Positions 9,491-17,869 of a stretch of 64,000 nt of DNA are shown here, one piece after another; the stretch's first letter is position 1; the number at the start of each line of letters is the position of its first letter. Both the position numbers and the translations under genes were made by a program. The notes beneath the pieces were generated by a model that did no database searches, had not been told where the DNA came from, and saw only the letters and a program-made list of their open reading frames with translations. This DNA comes from CAVPEV01 sp963703555 (GTDB lineage: Bacteria > Actinomycetota > Actinomycetes > Actinomycetales > Cellulomonadaceae). The stretch is from contig CAVPEV010000046.1 of the NCBI GenBank assembly GCA_963703555.1, positions 1-64,000 of the forward strand, given 5' to 3'.

Positions 9491-11095
9491 GTGTTCGCCA
9501 CCCTGTCCGACCGGTTGACCTCGACGTTCCGCAACCTCCGCACGAAGGGTCGACTCTCCGAGGCGGACATCGACGCGACGGTGCGCGAGATCCGCCGGGC
9601 GCTGCTCGACGCCGACGTGGCCGTGCCCGTCGTCCGGGCGTTCACCGGCGCCGTCCGCGAACGGGCCCTCTCGGCGGAGGTGAGCGGCGCGCTCAACCCC
9701 GCACAGCAGGTCGTCTCGATCGTCCACGACGAGCTCGTCCGGGTGCTCGGCGCTGCCGACCGGCCGTTGGCCCTGGCGAAGCACCCGCCGACGGTCATCC
9801 TGCTTGCCGGCCTGCAGGGGGCCGGCAAGACGACCCTCGCCGGCAAGCTCGGTCTGTACCTGCGCGAGCAGGGCCACACCCCGCTGCTCGTCGCGGCGGA
9901 CCTGCAGCGGCCGAACGCGGTCACCCAGCTGCAGGTGGTGGGCGAGCGTGCCGGGGTGCCGGTGTTCGCCCCGCACCCGGGCGTGGCCGGCGAGGACGAG
10001 GTGCCCACCGGCGACCCGGTCGCGGTCGCCCGGGAGGGCGTGGCCACGGCACGGGCCCGCCAGCACGACGTCGTCATCGTCGACACGGCCGGGCGGCTGG
10101 GGGTGGACGCGGAGCTGATGCGGCAGGCTGCAGACATCCGGGACGCGGTCCACCCCGACGAGATCCTCTTCGTCGTCGACGCGATGATCGGTCAGGACGC
10201 GGTGGTGACCGCCCAGGCCTTCGCCGACGGGGTCGGGTTCACCGGGGTCGTGCTGGCCAAGCTCGACGGCGACGCGCGCGGCGGCGCCGCCCTGTCCATC
10301 GCCTCGGTGACCGGGCGGCCGATCCTCTTCGCTTCCGCGGGGGAGCAGCTCACCGACTTCGAGGTCTTCCACCCCGACCGGATGGCCTCGCGCATCCTCG
10401 ACATGGGCGACGTCCTCACCCTCATCGAGCAGGCGCAGCGGGCGTTCGACGCCGAGCAGGCCGAGGAGATGGCGGCCAGGCTGACCGGTGGGGAGTCCTT
10501 CACCCTGGAGGACTTCCTGCAGCAGATGCAGGCCGTGAAGTCCATGGGTTCGCTGAAGAAGATGCTCGGGATGCTGCCCGGCATGGGTCAGATGCGCGAG
10601 GCGATCGACAGCTTCGACGAGCGCGAGGTGGACCGTGTCGAGGCGATCGTGCGGTCCATGACCCCGGCGGAGCGGCGCACGCCGCGGATCCTCGACGGCT
10701 CGCGGCGGGCGCGGATAGCCCGCGGGTCCGGCACCACGGTCACCGACGTCAACCAGATGCTCGAGCGCTTTGCCGCCGCGCAGAAGATGATGCGTCAGAT
10801 GGCGCGCGGCGGGGGGCTGCCGGGCATGGCCGGCATGCCCGGCATGGGCAACCTGCCGGGGAGGGCCGGCACGAAGGCACGAGGCCGGGCCGCCGCACCC
10901 GCGCGCAAGGCCAAGAGCCGGTCGGGCAACCCCGCCAAGCGGGCCCAGCAGGAGCGCGAGGCGACCGCCCGGTCCGGCGCGCAGCAGCCGACGGCGCCGG
11001 CCGGCGCGGCGTTCGGCCTGACCGGAGCACCGGCCGCAGCGCCGGACCCCACGGTGCCGATGCCCCCCGGGCTGGCGGAGTACCTGCGCCGCTGA
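9491..11095 (+). CDS. ffh: signal recognition particle protein Ffh
   Basis: Ffh (534 aa) binds 4.5S RNA and the signal peptides of nascent proteins and delivers them to FtsY. The N domain is residues 1-95. The G domain has GLQGAGKT (107-114), DTAGRLGVDAELM and LAKLDGDARGG. The M domain from about residue 330 carries the Met-rich finger and SRP-RNA binding helices (FLQQMQAVKSMGSLKKM, MRQMARGGGLPGM). A basic Gly/Ala/Arg-rich tail of about 80 residues is typical of actinobacteria. The GTG start follows a G-run that can serve as Shine-Dalgarno; a TACGCT -10-like hexamer at 9447-9452 inside the end of glnD may give it its own promoter. Confidence 0.97.
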   Translation: MFATLSDRLTSTFRNLRTKGRLSEADIDATVREIRRALLDADVAVPVVRAFTGAVRERALSAEVSGALNPAQQVVSIVHDELVRVLGAADRPLALAKHPPTVILLAGLQGAGKTTLAGKLGLYLREQGHTPLLVAADLQRPNAVTQLQVVGERAGVPVFAPHPGVAGEDEVPTGDPVAVAREGVATARARQHDVVIVDTAGRLGVDAELMRQAADIRDAVHPDEILFVVDAMIGQDAVVTAQAFADGVGFTGVVLAKLDGDARGGAALSIASVTGRPILFASAGEQLTDFEVFHPDRMASRILDMGDVLTLIEQAQRAFDAEQAEEMAARLTGGESFTLEDFLQQMQAVKSMGSLKKMLGMLPGMGQMREAIDSFDEREVDRVEAIVRSMTPAERRTPRILDGSRRARIARGSGTTVTDVNQMLERFAAAQKMMRQMARGGGLPGMAGMPGMGNLPGRAGTKARGRAAAPARKAKSRSGNPAKRAQQEREATARSGAQQPTAPAGAAFGLTGAPAAAPDPTVPMPPGLAEYLRR

Positions 11096-11132
11096 CCGGG
11101 CCGTCCTGGTGGGGCGCGCCGCCGCGATCTGG

Positions 11133-11138
11133 CACAAT
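11133..11138 (+). promoter_or_regulatory. -10-like hexamer upstream of rpsP
   Basis: CACAAT lies 127 bp before the rpsP GTG in the 170-bp gap after ffh, the only AT-richer spot there. No good -35 is seen. A leader of about 120 nt would result. Confidence 0.35.
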
Positions 11139-11265
11139 GGCCCGCTGTACCGGCCCGGTCGGCCCCTCTACCCGTCCGACGTCGTGTCCCCGGTCATCTC
11201 GGGCCGCCCAACCCCACGGGTCGGCCCGAGGGGCCACCCCGGCAGAACCAGGAGTCACCACCACT

Positions 11266-11676
11266 GTGGCCGTCAAGATCCGTCTCAAGCGTCTCGGCAA
11301 GATCCGGGCGCCCTATTACCGCATCGTCGTCGCCGACTCCCGCGAGAAGCGCGACGGTCGCGTCATCGAGGAGATCGGCAAGTACCACCCCACCGAGGAG
11401 CCGTCGCTCATCGAGGTGAAGTCCGAACGGGCGCAGTACTGGCTGGGCGTGGGTGCGCAGCCGACCGAGCAGGTGCTGGCGCTGCTGAAGATCACCGGCG
11501 ACTGGCAGCGGTTCCGCGGCGAGCCGGGTGCCGAGGGCACGCTGCGGGTGCGCGAGCGCTCCGACGGCTCGAAGGTCCAGGCTGCGGTCGACGCCGTCAC
11601 CGAGCAGGCCGAGCGGGCCAAGGCCGCCGCCTCGGCGACCAGGGCCGCCCGGGCTGCCGAGGCCGAGCAGGCCTGA
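11266..11676 (+). CDS. rpsP: 30S ribosomal protein S16
   Basis: S16 (136 aa) is an early-assembly protein of the 30S subunit. The N-terminus MAVKIRLKRLGKIRAPYYRIVVADSR is diagnostic. The conserved core ends near residue 85, and an Ala/Glu/Arg-rich tail of about 50 residues follows, as is usual in actinobacteria. The GTG start is preceded by AGGAGT at good distance. Its stop overlaps the khpA ATG (TGATG), which begins the rpsP-khpA-rimM-trmD-rplS run. Confidence 0.97.
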   Translation: MAVKIRLKRLGKIRAPYYRIVVADSREKRDGRVIEEIGKYHPTEEPSLIEVKSERAQYWLGVGAQPTEQVLALLKITGDWQRFRGEPGAEGTLRVRERSDGSKVQAAVDAVTEQAERAKAAASATRAARAAEAEQA

Positions 11677-11909
11677 TGCTCGCCGAGGCGCTCGCGCACC
11701 TGGTGCGCGGCATCGTCGATCACCCGGACGACGTGCACGTCGACACCCGGCCGTTGCGCCGCGGGGAGGTTCTCGAGGTGCACGTCCACCCTGAGGACCT
11801 CGGCCGCGTGATCGGCCGGGGTGGTCGTACGGCGCGCGCGCTGCGCACCGTGATGGGCGCGATCGCCGCGGGCCCGGTCCGGGTCGACGTCGTGGACACG
11901 CAGCGCTGA
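11676..11909 (+). CDS. khpA: KH-domain RNA-binding protein KhpA
   Basis: This 77-aa single-domain KH protein is found between rpsP and rimM in most Gram-positive bacteria. The GRVIGRGGRTARALR loop (about residues 43-57) is the GXXG-type RNA-contact motif. KhpA binds many transcripts and affects growth and cell division in other bacteria. It overlaps the rpsP stop by one base. Confidence 0.93.
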   Translation: MLAEALAHLVRGIVDHPDDVHVDTRPLRRGEVLEVHVHPEDLGRVIGRGGRTARALRTVMGAIAAGPVRVDVVDTQR

Positions 11910-11952
11910 CGCGCGTCGTGACCGGCCGACCGGCCGACCACGAGGAGGGTCG

Positions 11953-12504
11953 ATGGATCTGACGGTGGCCGTGGTGGCCCGCGCGCACGGCGTGCACGGC
12001 GACGTGGCCGTCGACCTGCGCACCGACGTTCCCGGGGAGCGGTTCGCCGTGGGCGCCGTGCTGGCCACCGTGCCGGCGCCGGCCGGGCCGCTGACGGTGG
12101 TCAGGGCCCGCCACGTGCAGGGCCGCTGGTACCTCGGGTTCGCGGAGGTGACCGACCGGGACGCGGCCGAGGCGCTGCGCGGCACCGCGCTGGTGGTCGA
12201 CGTCGGTGCGTCCGGGGAGGACGACGCCTGGTACCCGCACGAGCTCGCCGGGCTGCGCGCCGAGCACGTCGACGGCCGGGTCGTCGGGCAGGTCGTGGGG
12301 CTCGAGCACCTGCCGGCCCAGGACATGCTGGTGGTCCGGGAGCTCGACGGCACCCGGACGCTCGTGCCGTTCGTCCGCGCGATCGTGCCGGTGGTGGACG
12401 TGCCCGGCGGACGGGTGGTGCTCGACCCGCCCCGCGGGTTGCTCGCAGCCGATCCTGACGAGGCGGTCGGCGCCGACGGTGACGACGCCGGGAGCGACCG
12501 CTGA
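11953..12504 (+). CDS. rimM: ribosome maturation factor RimM
   Basis: RimM (183 aa) binds S19 and helps mature the 3' domain of 16S rRNA. The N-terminal RimM barrel starts LTVAVVARAHGVHGDVAV, and the C-terminal PRC-barrel contains DDAWYPHELAGL and VPFVRAIVPVVD. The ATG is preceded by GAGGAGGGT, a strong ribosome binding site. trmD begins one base after the stop. Confidence 0.95.
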   Translation: MDLTVAVVARAHGVHGDVAVDLRTDVPGERFAVGAVLATVPAPAGPLTVVRARHVQGRWYLGFAEVTDRDAAEALRGTALVVDVGASGEDDAWYPHELAGLRAEHVDGRVVGQVVGLEHLPAQDMLVVRELDGTRTLVPFVRAIVPVVDVPGGRVVLDPPRGLLAADPDEAVGADGDDAGSDR

Positions 12505-12505
12505 G

Positions 12506-13291
12506 GTGCGCATCGACGTCGTCTCGATCTTCCCCGACTACCTGCGTGCTCTGGACCTCTCCCTGGTGGGACGCGCCCGCCAGACGGGCCTGCTGGACCT
12601 GCGGGTGCACGACCTGCGGTCCTGGGCGAAGGATCGGCACCGCACCGTGGACGACACCCCGGCGGGCGGTGGCGCGGGGATGGTGATGCGCCCGGACGTC
12701 TGGGGTGCCGCGCTGGACGACCTGCTGGAGCCCGGTGGTGTGCTGGCGGTGCCGACCCCGTCGGGCCGGCTGCTGACCCAGCGAGCGGTGGAGCAGCTCG
12801 CCACCCGGGCGCAGCTGGTCGTCGCCTGCGGGCGGTACGAGGGCATCGACGCGCGGGTGGCCGAGCACTACCGTGCGCGGGGCGACGTGGCGGTGTACGA
12901 GTACTCGATCGGCGACTACGTGCTCAACGGCGGTGAGGCCGCCGCGCTGGTCCTGGTCGAGGCGGTCGCCCGGCTGCTGCCCGGCGTGGTCGGCAACCCC
13001 GAGTCGCTGGTCGAGGAGTCGCACGGTGCCGAGGGACTGCTGGAGTACCCCGTCTACACCCGGCCGACCACGTGGCGCGGTCTGGCCGTCCCCGAGGTCC
13101 TGGCCTCCGGGCACCACGGACGCGTCGCCCGATGGCGCCGGGACGAGTCGCTGCGCCGGACGGTCGCATGCCGCGCGGACCTCGTCGTGAGGCTCGACCC
13201 GGCCGGGCTGGACGCCCGGGACCTGCAGGTCCTGCGCGAGGCGGGATGGACGGTCGTCGACGGACGGCTGCGCGAACCGACCGGCGACTGA
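12506..13291 (+). CDS. trmD: tRNA (guanine-N1)-methyltransferase TrmD
   Basis: TrmD (261 aa) makes m1G37 in tRNAs and so prevents +1 frameshifting. The protein opens MRIDVVSIFPDYLRAL and contains the SPOUT trefoil-knot SAM site YEYSIGDYVLNGGE and the catalytic-region DDTPAGGGAGMVM. Length is normal. The GTG is one base after the rimM stop, which implies translational coupling. Confidence 0.96.
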   Translation: MRIDVVSIFPDYLRALDLSLVGRARQTGLLDLRVHDLRSWAKDRHRTVDDTPAGGGAGMVMRPDVWGAALDDLLEPGGVLAVPTPSGRLLTQRAVEQLATRAQLVVACGRYEGIDARVAEHYRARGDVAVYEYSIGDYVLNGGEAAALVLVEAVARLLPGVVGNPESLVEESHGAEGLLEYPVYTRPTTWRGLAVPEVLASGHHGRVARWRRDESLRRTVACRADLVVRLDPAGLDARDLQVLREAGWTVVDGRLREPTGD

Positions 13292-13292
13292 T

Positions 13293-13321
13293 TTCACCGG
13301 GTAGCCGGGCTGTGGCAGACT
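13293..13321 (+). promoter_or_regulatory. promoter of rplS
   Basis: TTCACC (13293-13298) and CAGACT (13316-13321) are separated by 17 bp, a reasonable -35/-10 pair directly after trmD. The leader to the rplS ATG would be about 140 nt. Confidence 0.45.
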
Positions 13322-13466
13322 GACCCGTCGGCCCGGAGACGATGTCCCTGCCACGGGGGGGACCGCGAGGAACGGGCCTGCAGGGCTGCGGCCCGACCGA
13401 CCCCAGCGACGCCCAGCGGGCGTTCTCGACAACGCCCCTGACCTGTGGCAGGGCGAGGAGATCACG

Positions 13467-13829
13467 ATGCACACGCTCGACACCGTCGACGCCGCCTCTC
13501 TGCGTGACGACATCCCCGATTTCCGGCCCGGCGACACGCTGCGGGTGAACGTCAAGGTCGTCGAGGGCACCCGGTCGCGCGTGCAGGTCTTCCAGGGCGT
13601 GGTGATCGCCCGGCAGGGCTCGGGCGTCCGGGAGACGTTCTCCGTCCGCAAGGTCAGCTTCGGCGTCGGCGTCGAACGGACCTTCCCGGTGCACTCCCCG
13701 TCGCTGGAGTCGATCGAGGTCGTCACCCGTGGTGACGTGCGCCGCGCCAAGCTGTACTACCTGCGCGAGCTGCGCGGCAAGGCTGCGAAGATCAAGGAGA
13801 AGCGGGACACGACGCCCGCCCAGGGCTGA
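13467..13829 (+). CDS. rplS: 50S ribosomal protein L19
   Basis: L19 (120 aa) sits at the 30S-50S interface. Diagnostic segments are IPDFRPGDTLRVNVKVVEG, RVQVFQGVVIARQGSG, ETFSVRKVSFGVGVERTFPVHSP and AKLYYLRELRGKAAKIKEKR. The ATG is preceded by GGCGAGGAGAT at normal distance. Confidence 0.97.
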   Translation: MHTLDTVDAASLRDDIPDFRPGDTLRVNVKVVEGTRSRVQVFQGVVIARQGSGVRETFSVRKVSFGVGVERTFPVHSPSLESIEVVTRGDVRRAKLYYLRELRGKAAKIKEKRDTTPAQG

Positions 13830-13919
13830 CCCGGACGGGCTGGACCGCCCGAGCCGTGCCGCCCCGGCTGCCGGGTCCATCACGGTGCCGGGCAGCGACG
13901 GGTGTGAGTGAGGACGGGG

Positions 13920-14636
13920 ATGGCCGAGGGCGTGCACGCGCGGCACCGTGAGCGTCGCCCGGTGACCGGGGCGTTGGCGTGGCTGCGCGAGGTCGTCATC
14001 GTCCTGGTCAGCGCCCTGGTGCTGTCCCTGGTCGTCAAGACGTTCCTCGTGCAGGCCTTCTTCATTCCGTCCGGATCCATGCACGACACCCTGCTCGAGG
14101 GTGACCGGGTGCTGGTCAGCAAGTTGCGGCCGGATCCGTGGGACGTCCGCCACGGGGACATCGTCGTGTTCGCCGATCCGGGGGGCTGGCTGGATCAGCC
14201 GCCGCCGGCCGACGCCGGTGGCCTGCGGGGTGTCGCCGACGACGTCCTCACGTTCGTGGGGCTGATGCCGCAGAACTCCGGGGAGCACCTCATCAAGCGG
14301 GTGATCGGCCTGCCCGGCGACCACGTGTCCTGTGCCGGGGCCGGGTCGCCGGTCCTGGTCAACGGTGTCGCGCTGGACGAGCCGTACCTTGTGCCCGGAG
14401 CCGTGCCGTCGGAGATCGCGTTCGACGTGGTCGTGCCGGACGGCGCGCTGTGGGTGATGGGCGACAACCGACCGAACTCGCTGGACTCGCGGTGGCACAC
14501 CGGTGAGCCCGGCGGAGGCTTTGTGGACGAGTCGCTCGTCGTCGGGGCGGCGTTCGTCCGGATCTGGCCCGCCGACCGGCTCGGCGTCCTGCACAACCCC
14601 GGTCCGACGTTCGCCACGGTCCCCGCTGCGTCATGA
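13920..14636 (+). CDS. lepB: type I signal peptidase
   Basis: This 238-aa membrane enzyme cleaves signal peptides from exported proteins. The N-terminal membrane segment (about residues 22-45) leads into FFIPSGSMHDTL, with catalytic Ser53. The general base is Lys126 in HLIKRVIGLPGD, followed by the conserved WVMGDNRPNSLDSR. Length is typical for actinobacterial single-anchor LepB. The ATG at 13920 is chosen over an in-frame GTG at 13908 because a GAGGACGGGG purine run precedes it. The stop overlaps rnhB (ATGA). Confidence 0.95.
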   Translation: MAEGVHARHRERRPVTGALAWLREVVIVLVSALVLSLVVKTFLVQAFFIPSGSMHDTLLEGDRVLVSKLRPDPWDVRHGDIVVFADPGGWLDQPPPADAGGLRGVADDVLTFVGLMPQNSGEHLIKRVIGLPGDHVSCAGAGSPVLVNGVALDEPYLVPGAVPSEIAFDVVVPDGALWVMGDNRPNSLDSRWHTGEPGGGFVDESLVVGAAFVRIWPADRLGVLHNPGPTFATVPAAS

Positions 14637-15385
14637 TCGCGTCGACCGCCCGGCGTCCCGTGCCCGACCTGCGCCACGAGCGTGAGCTGCTGCGCGCCGG
14701 CGCCCGGCTCGTGGCCGGCATGGACGAGGTGGGCCGGGGGTCCCTAGCCGGCCCGGTGAGCGTCGGGGTGGTCGTCGTTGACCTGCGCACCGCGGCCTGC
14801 CCGGCCGGCCTGGCCGACTCCAAGCTGCTGTCGGCCCGAGCCCGCACGCAGCTGTTGCCCGCGCTCGGCCGATGGGGCCGCGCACGAGCCGTGGGGCACG
14901 CCAGCGCTGCGGAGATCGACGCCGAGGGGATCATCGCGGCGCTGCGCCGGGCGGGGCGGCGCGCCCTGGCCGCCGTCACCGCCCGGGTGGGCGCGGTGGA
15001 CGCCGTGCTGCTGGACGGGTCCTACGACTGGCTGAGCCCGCGCCCGGCGGACCTCTTCGCCGGGTGGGAGCAGGCACCCGTGCAGCGGGAGGTGGCCCCC
15101 GGGGCGGCGGACGATGCAGTCGATGGCCCGGTGGTGCACCTGCGGGTCAAGGCCGACCAGTCCTGCGCCTCCGTGGCCGCCGCGAGCGTGCTGGCCAAGT
15201 GCGAGCGCGACGCGCTCATGGTCCGGCTCGCGCGCAACCACCCGGAGTACCGGTGGGACGCCAACAAGGGGTACGCCTCCCCGGAGCACCTGGCGGCGCT
15301 GGCCGCGCACGGGCCCAGCCCCTGGCACCGGACGAGCTGGCGGCTGCCCCCCTCGACCGCCGCGGCGACGGTCGAGGGGGGATGA
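14633..15385 (+). CDS. rnhB: ribonuclease HII
   Basis: RNase HII (250 aa) removes misincorporated ribonucleotides and RNA from RNA-DNA hybrids. The first catalytic pair D31-E32 lies in AGMDEVGRGSLAGPV. Further family blocks are LADSKLLSARAR, VLLDGSYDWL and HLRVKADQSCASVAAASVLAK, followed by GYASPEHLAAL and GPSPWHRTSW. A linker insertion of about 20 residues before HLRVKAD is slightly longer than usual. It overlaps the lepB stop (ATGA). Confidence 0.95.
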   Translation: MIASTARRPVPDLRHERELLRAGARLVAGMDEVGRGSLAGPVSVGVVVVDLRTAACPAGLADSKLLSARARTQLLPALGRWGRARAVGHASAAEIDAEGIIAALRRAGRRALAAVTARVGAVDAVLLDGSYDWLSPRPADLFAGWEQAPVQREVAPGAADDAVDGPVVHLRVKADQSCASVAAASVLAKCERDALMVRLARNHPEYRWDANKGYASPEHLAALAAHGPSPWHRTSWRLPPSTAAATVEGG

Positions 15386-15392
15386 TGTACCG

Positions 15393-15717
15393 GTGAGCGC
15401 CGAGGACCTGGAGAACTACGAGACCGACATGGAGCTCGCGCTCTACCGCGAGTACCGCGACGTGGTCGGCTTGTTCTCCTACGTGGTGGAGACCGAGCGA
15501 CGGTTCTACCTCGCCAACCAGGTGGACCTGCAGGTGCGGTCGGCGGCCGGGCGAGGTCTACTTCGAGGTCACGCTGGTCGACGCCTGGGTGTGGGACGTG
15601 TACCGGTCGGCGCGGTTCGTCAAGTCCGTGCGCGTGGTGACGTTCAAGGACGTCAACGTCGAGGAGCTCGCCAAGTCCGAGCTCGAGCTCGGTGAGGACT
15701 CCGGCTTCACCCGCTGA
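15393..15717 (+). pseudogene. DUF2469 protein, apparent +1 frameshift
   Basis: A conserved small actinobacterial protein (DUF2469, normally about 105 aa) always lies next to rnhB. The reading frame from the GTG gives MSAEDLENYETDMELALYRE and continues to LANQVDLQVRSAA. The rest of the family sequence (GEVYFEVTLVDAWVWDVYRS, then KSVRVVTFKDVNVEELAKSE and GEDSGFTR) is encoded in the next frame and stops at 15717. The switch needs one base removed from the GGG run at 15549-15551. Both halves are otherwise intact, so a consensus error or a very recent mutation is more likely than old decay. Function of the family is unknown. Confidence 0.85.
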
Positions 15718-15975
15718 GGTTTCGGTCCCGCCTGCTGAGTCGCGGGTCCCGCCTGCTCAGTCCCGGACATCGTCCGCTGAGCCCGGGCTCCGTCTGCCGG
15801 ACCCCGGGGTTCCGTCCCCGAGCCTCGACCGGCCTGCCGCCCGGTACGCCGTGGGACGGCCGGTGTCTGCGCCGTCCCCAGCCTCGCGTGGCACCGGGCC
15901 GGGCGCACCGATCCGACGACCGGCGCCTGCACGCCGGCACGGGTCGGGCACCGTGCTGGTCGGAGGTGGTGCGGC
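15718..15975. other. intergenic stretch with degenerate 20-nt repeats
   Basis: This 258-bp gap carries about four imperfect repeats of roughly 20 nt at 15723-15805, built around TCCCGCCTGCTGAGTC, GTCCCGCCTGCTCAGTCC, CATCGTCCGCTGAGCCC and TCCGTCTGCCGGACCCC. No convincing gene is seen on either strand. The yraN GTG lies at the end; the bases before it (GGAGGTGGTGCGGC) contain a Shine-Dalgarno. Confidence 0.5.
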
Positions 15976-16332
15976 GTGCGGGCGACTGATGCGGTCGGGC
16001 GTTACGGGGAGGACGTGGCCGCGGCACACGTCCAGGCGGCCGGCTGGACCGTGCTGGACCGCAACTGGCGGTGCCCGGCGGGGGAGCTGGACCTGGTGGC
16101 CCTGGACGGTTCGGAGCTGGTGGCGATCGAGGTGAAGACCCGGCGCAGCGCGACGTTCGGTCATCCTGCGGAGGCGGTCACGCCCCGCAAGCTTGCCCGG
16201 CTGCGTCGGCTCACGGCGCAGTGGCTGGCCTGTCATGACCTGCATCCGGCCTCGGTGCGGATCGACGTGCTGGCCGTGCACGTCAGCGGCGCGGGCGCGG
16301 CTCGGGTCGAGCACCTGCGGGCGGTGGTCTGA
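15976..16332 (+). CDS. YraN family endonuclease-like protein
   Basis: This 118-aa protein belongs to UPF0102/YraN, a restriction-endonuclease-fold family. Typical segments are GRYGEDVAAAHVQAAGWTVL, RNWRCPAGELDLVALDG and ELVAIEVKTRR, the last two holding the D...ExK nuclease-type triad; VRIDVLAV follows near the C-terminus. Biochemical role is poorly defined; linkage to comM and dprA suggests DNA processing. The comM GTG follows the stop directly. Confidence 0.93.
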   Translation: MRATDAVGRYGEDVAAAHVQAAGWTVLDRNWRCPAGELDLVALDGSELVAIEVKTRRSATFGHPAEAVTPRKLARLRRLTAQWLACHDLHPASVRIDVLAVHVSGAGAARVEHLRAVV

Positions 16333-17869
16333 GTGGCGCTGGGACGCACCTGGGGAGTCGGTCTGGTCGGCCTGACCGGGCACGTCATCGAGGTCGAGGC
16401 GCACCTGGCCGCCTCGTTGCCGGCGTTCGTGCTGGTCGGCCTGCCCGACGCCGCGCTCGCCGAGGCCCGGGACCGGGTGCGGGCCGCGGTGACCTCCTCC
16501 GGACTGGGTTGGCCGGCGCGGCGGATCACGGTGAACCTCTCCCCGGCGGCGCTGCCCAAGCACGGCTCCGGGTTCGACCTCGCGATCGCCGTGGCGACGC
16601 TGGCCGCGGCAGGCGCCCTCGACGCCGCCGCCGCGGGCGCCTTCGTGCACCTGGGCGAGCTCGGGCTGGACGGTCGGCTGCGGCCCGTGCGGGGCGTGCT
16701 GCCGGCGGTGGCGGCGGCGGTCGCCGCCGGTCTGGCCGACGTCGTGGTCCCGGCTGCCAATGTGGAGGAGGCCCGGCTGGTGCCCGGCGCCCGGGTGCGC
16801 GGCGTGCGGAGCCTCGCGGAGGTCGCGGCACTGCACGGCGCGGCCGTCGAGGTCCCCGACGTGGACGCCGTCGAGCTCGAGCGGTTCGACGCCAGCAGTG
16901 GCTCACCGCCCGGCGACCTGGCTGACGTGCTCGGCCAGGACGAAGCCCGGGCGGCCCTGGAGGTCGCCGCAGCGGGCGGGCACCACCTGTTCCTCGTGGG
17001 TCCGCCGGGAGCCGGGAAGACGATGCTTGCGGCCCGGCTGCCGGGCCTGCTGCCGGACCTCACGGACGAGGAGGCCGTGGAGGTCACCGCGGTGCACTCG
17101 GTGGCCGGCACCTTCGACCCTGCAGCGAGGCCTGCTGCGCCGGCCGCCGTTCGAGGACCCGCACCACACCGCGACCCCGGCGAGCATCGTGGGTGGTGGG
17201 TCGGGCATCCCCCGTCCGGGCGCGGCGTCGCGCGCCCACCGCGGCGTGCTGTTCATGGACGAGGCTCCGGAGTTCTCCTCCGCGGTGCTGCAGACGTTGC
17301 GGCAACCGCTCGAGCACGGCGAGCTGGTCATCCACCGGGCCGGGGGCGTCGCGCGGTACCCGGCGCGGTTCCAGCTGGTGCTCGCTGCCAACCCGTGCCC
17401 GTGCGGACGTGCCGTCGGCAAGGGTCTGGGCTGCACCTGCACGCCGGACCAGCGGCGTCGCTACCTCGCCCGGCTGTCCGGGCCCCTGCTGGACCGGGTG
17501 GACCTGCAGGTCGACGTCCCGCCCGTCGACCGGCTGGCGCTGTCGGTGGACGCGCGGCCCGAGCCGACCCGCACCGTCGCTCGACGCGTCCGCTCCGCCC
17601 GGGACGCCCAGGCGGCTCGGCTCCGGAGCACCCCGTGGCGCACCAATGCGGAGGTCCCCGGCGGATGGTTGCGCGCCCGGCTGGGGGCCGACCGGTCCGT
17701 CGTCGGCGACCTGGACCGTGCGCTGGACCGCGGCCTGCTCAGCCTGCGCGGCGTGGACCGCGTGCTGCGGGTGGCCTGGACGCTCGCGGACCTCGCCGGC
17801 CGTGACGCTCCGACCAGGGCGGACGTGGGCCAGGCGCTCGCCCTGCGCACCCGCGGGAGGGCGGCATGA
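16333..17869 (+). pseudogene. comM: ComM/YifB Mg-chelatase-like ATPase, apparent +1 frameshift
   Basis: ComM is a hexameric AAA+ helicase that promotes branch migration during uptake of transforming DNA. The first frame gives the N-terminal Lon-protease-like domain (VEAHLAASLPAFVLVGLPDAA) and Walker A GPPGAGKT (223-230) up to VHSVAGTFDP. From there homology continues in the next frame: GLLRRPPFEDPHHTATPAS, VLFMDEAPEF (Walker B), the Cys-containing NPCPCG segment and the C-terminal lid to 17869. One extra base in the CCC run at 17118-17120 explains the shift. Total length (about 511 aa when joined) is normal. The stop overlaps dprA. Confidence 0.88.

Noticed and set aside
15692..16135. Possible small gene with PPAES/PPAQS repeats between DUF2469 and yraN
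   Set aside because: It begins inside DUF2469, has no ribosome binding site and overlaps yraN in another frame; the repeats are explained by the degenerate DNA repeat.
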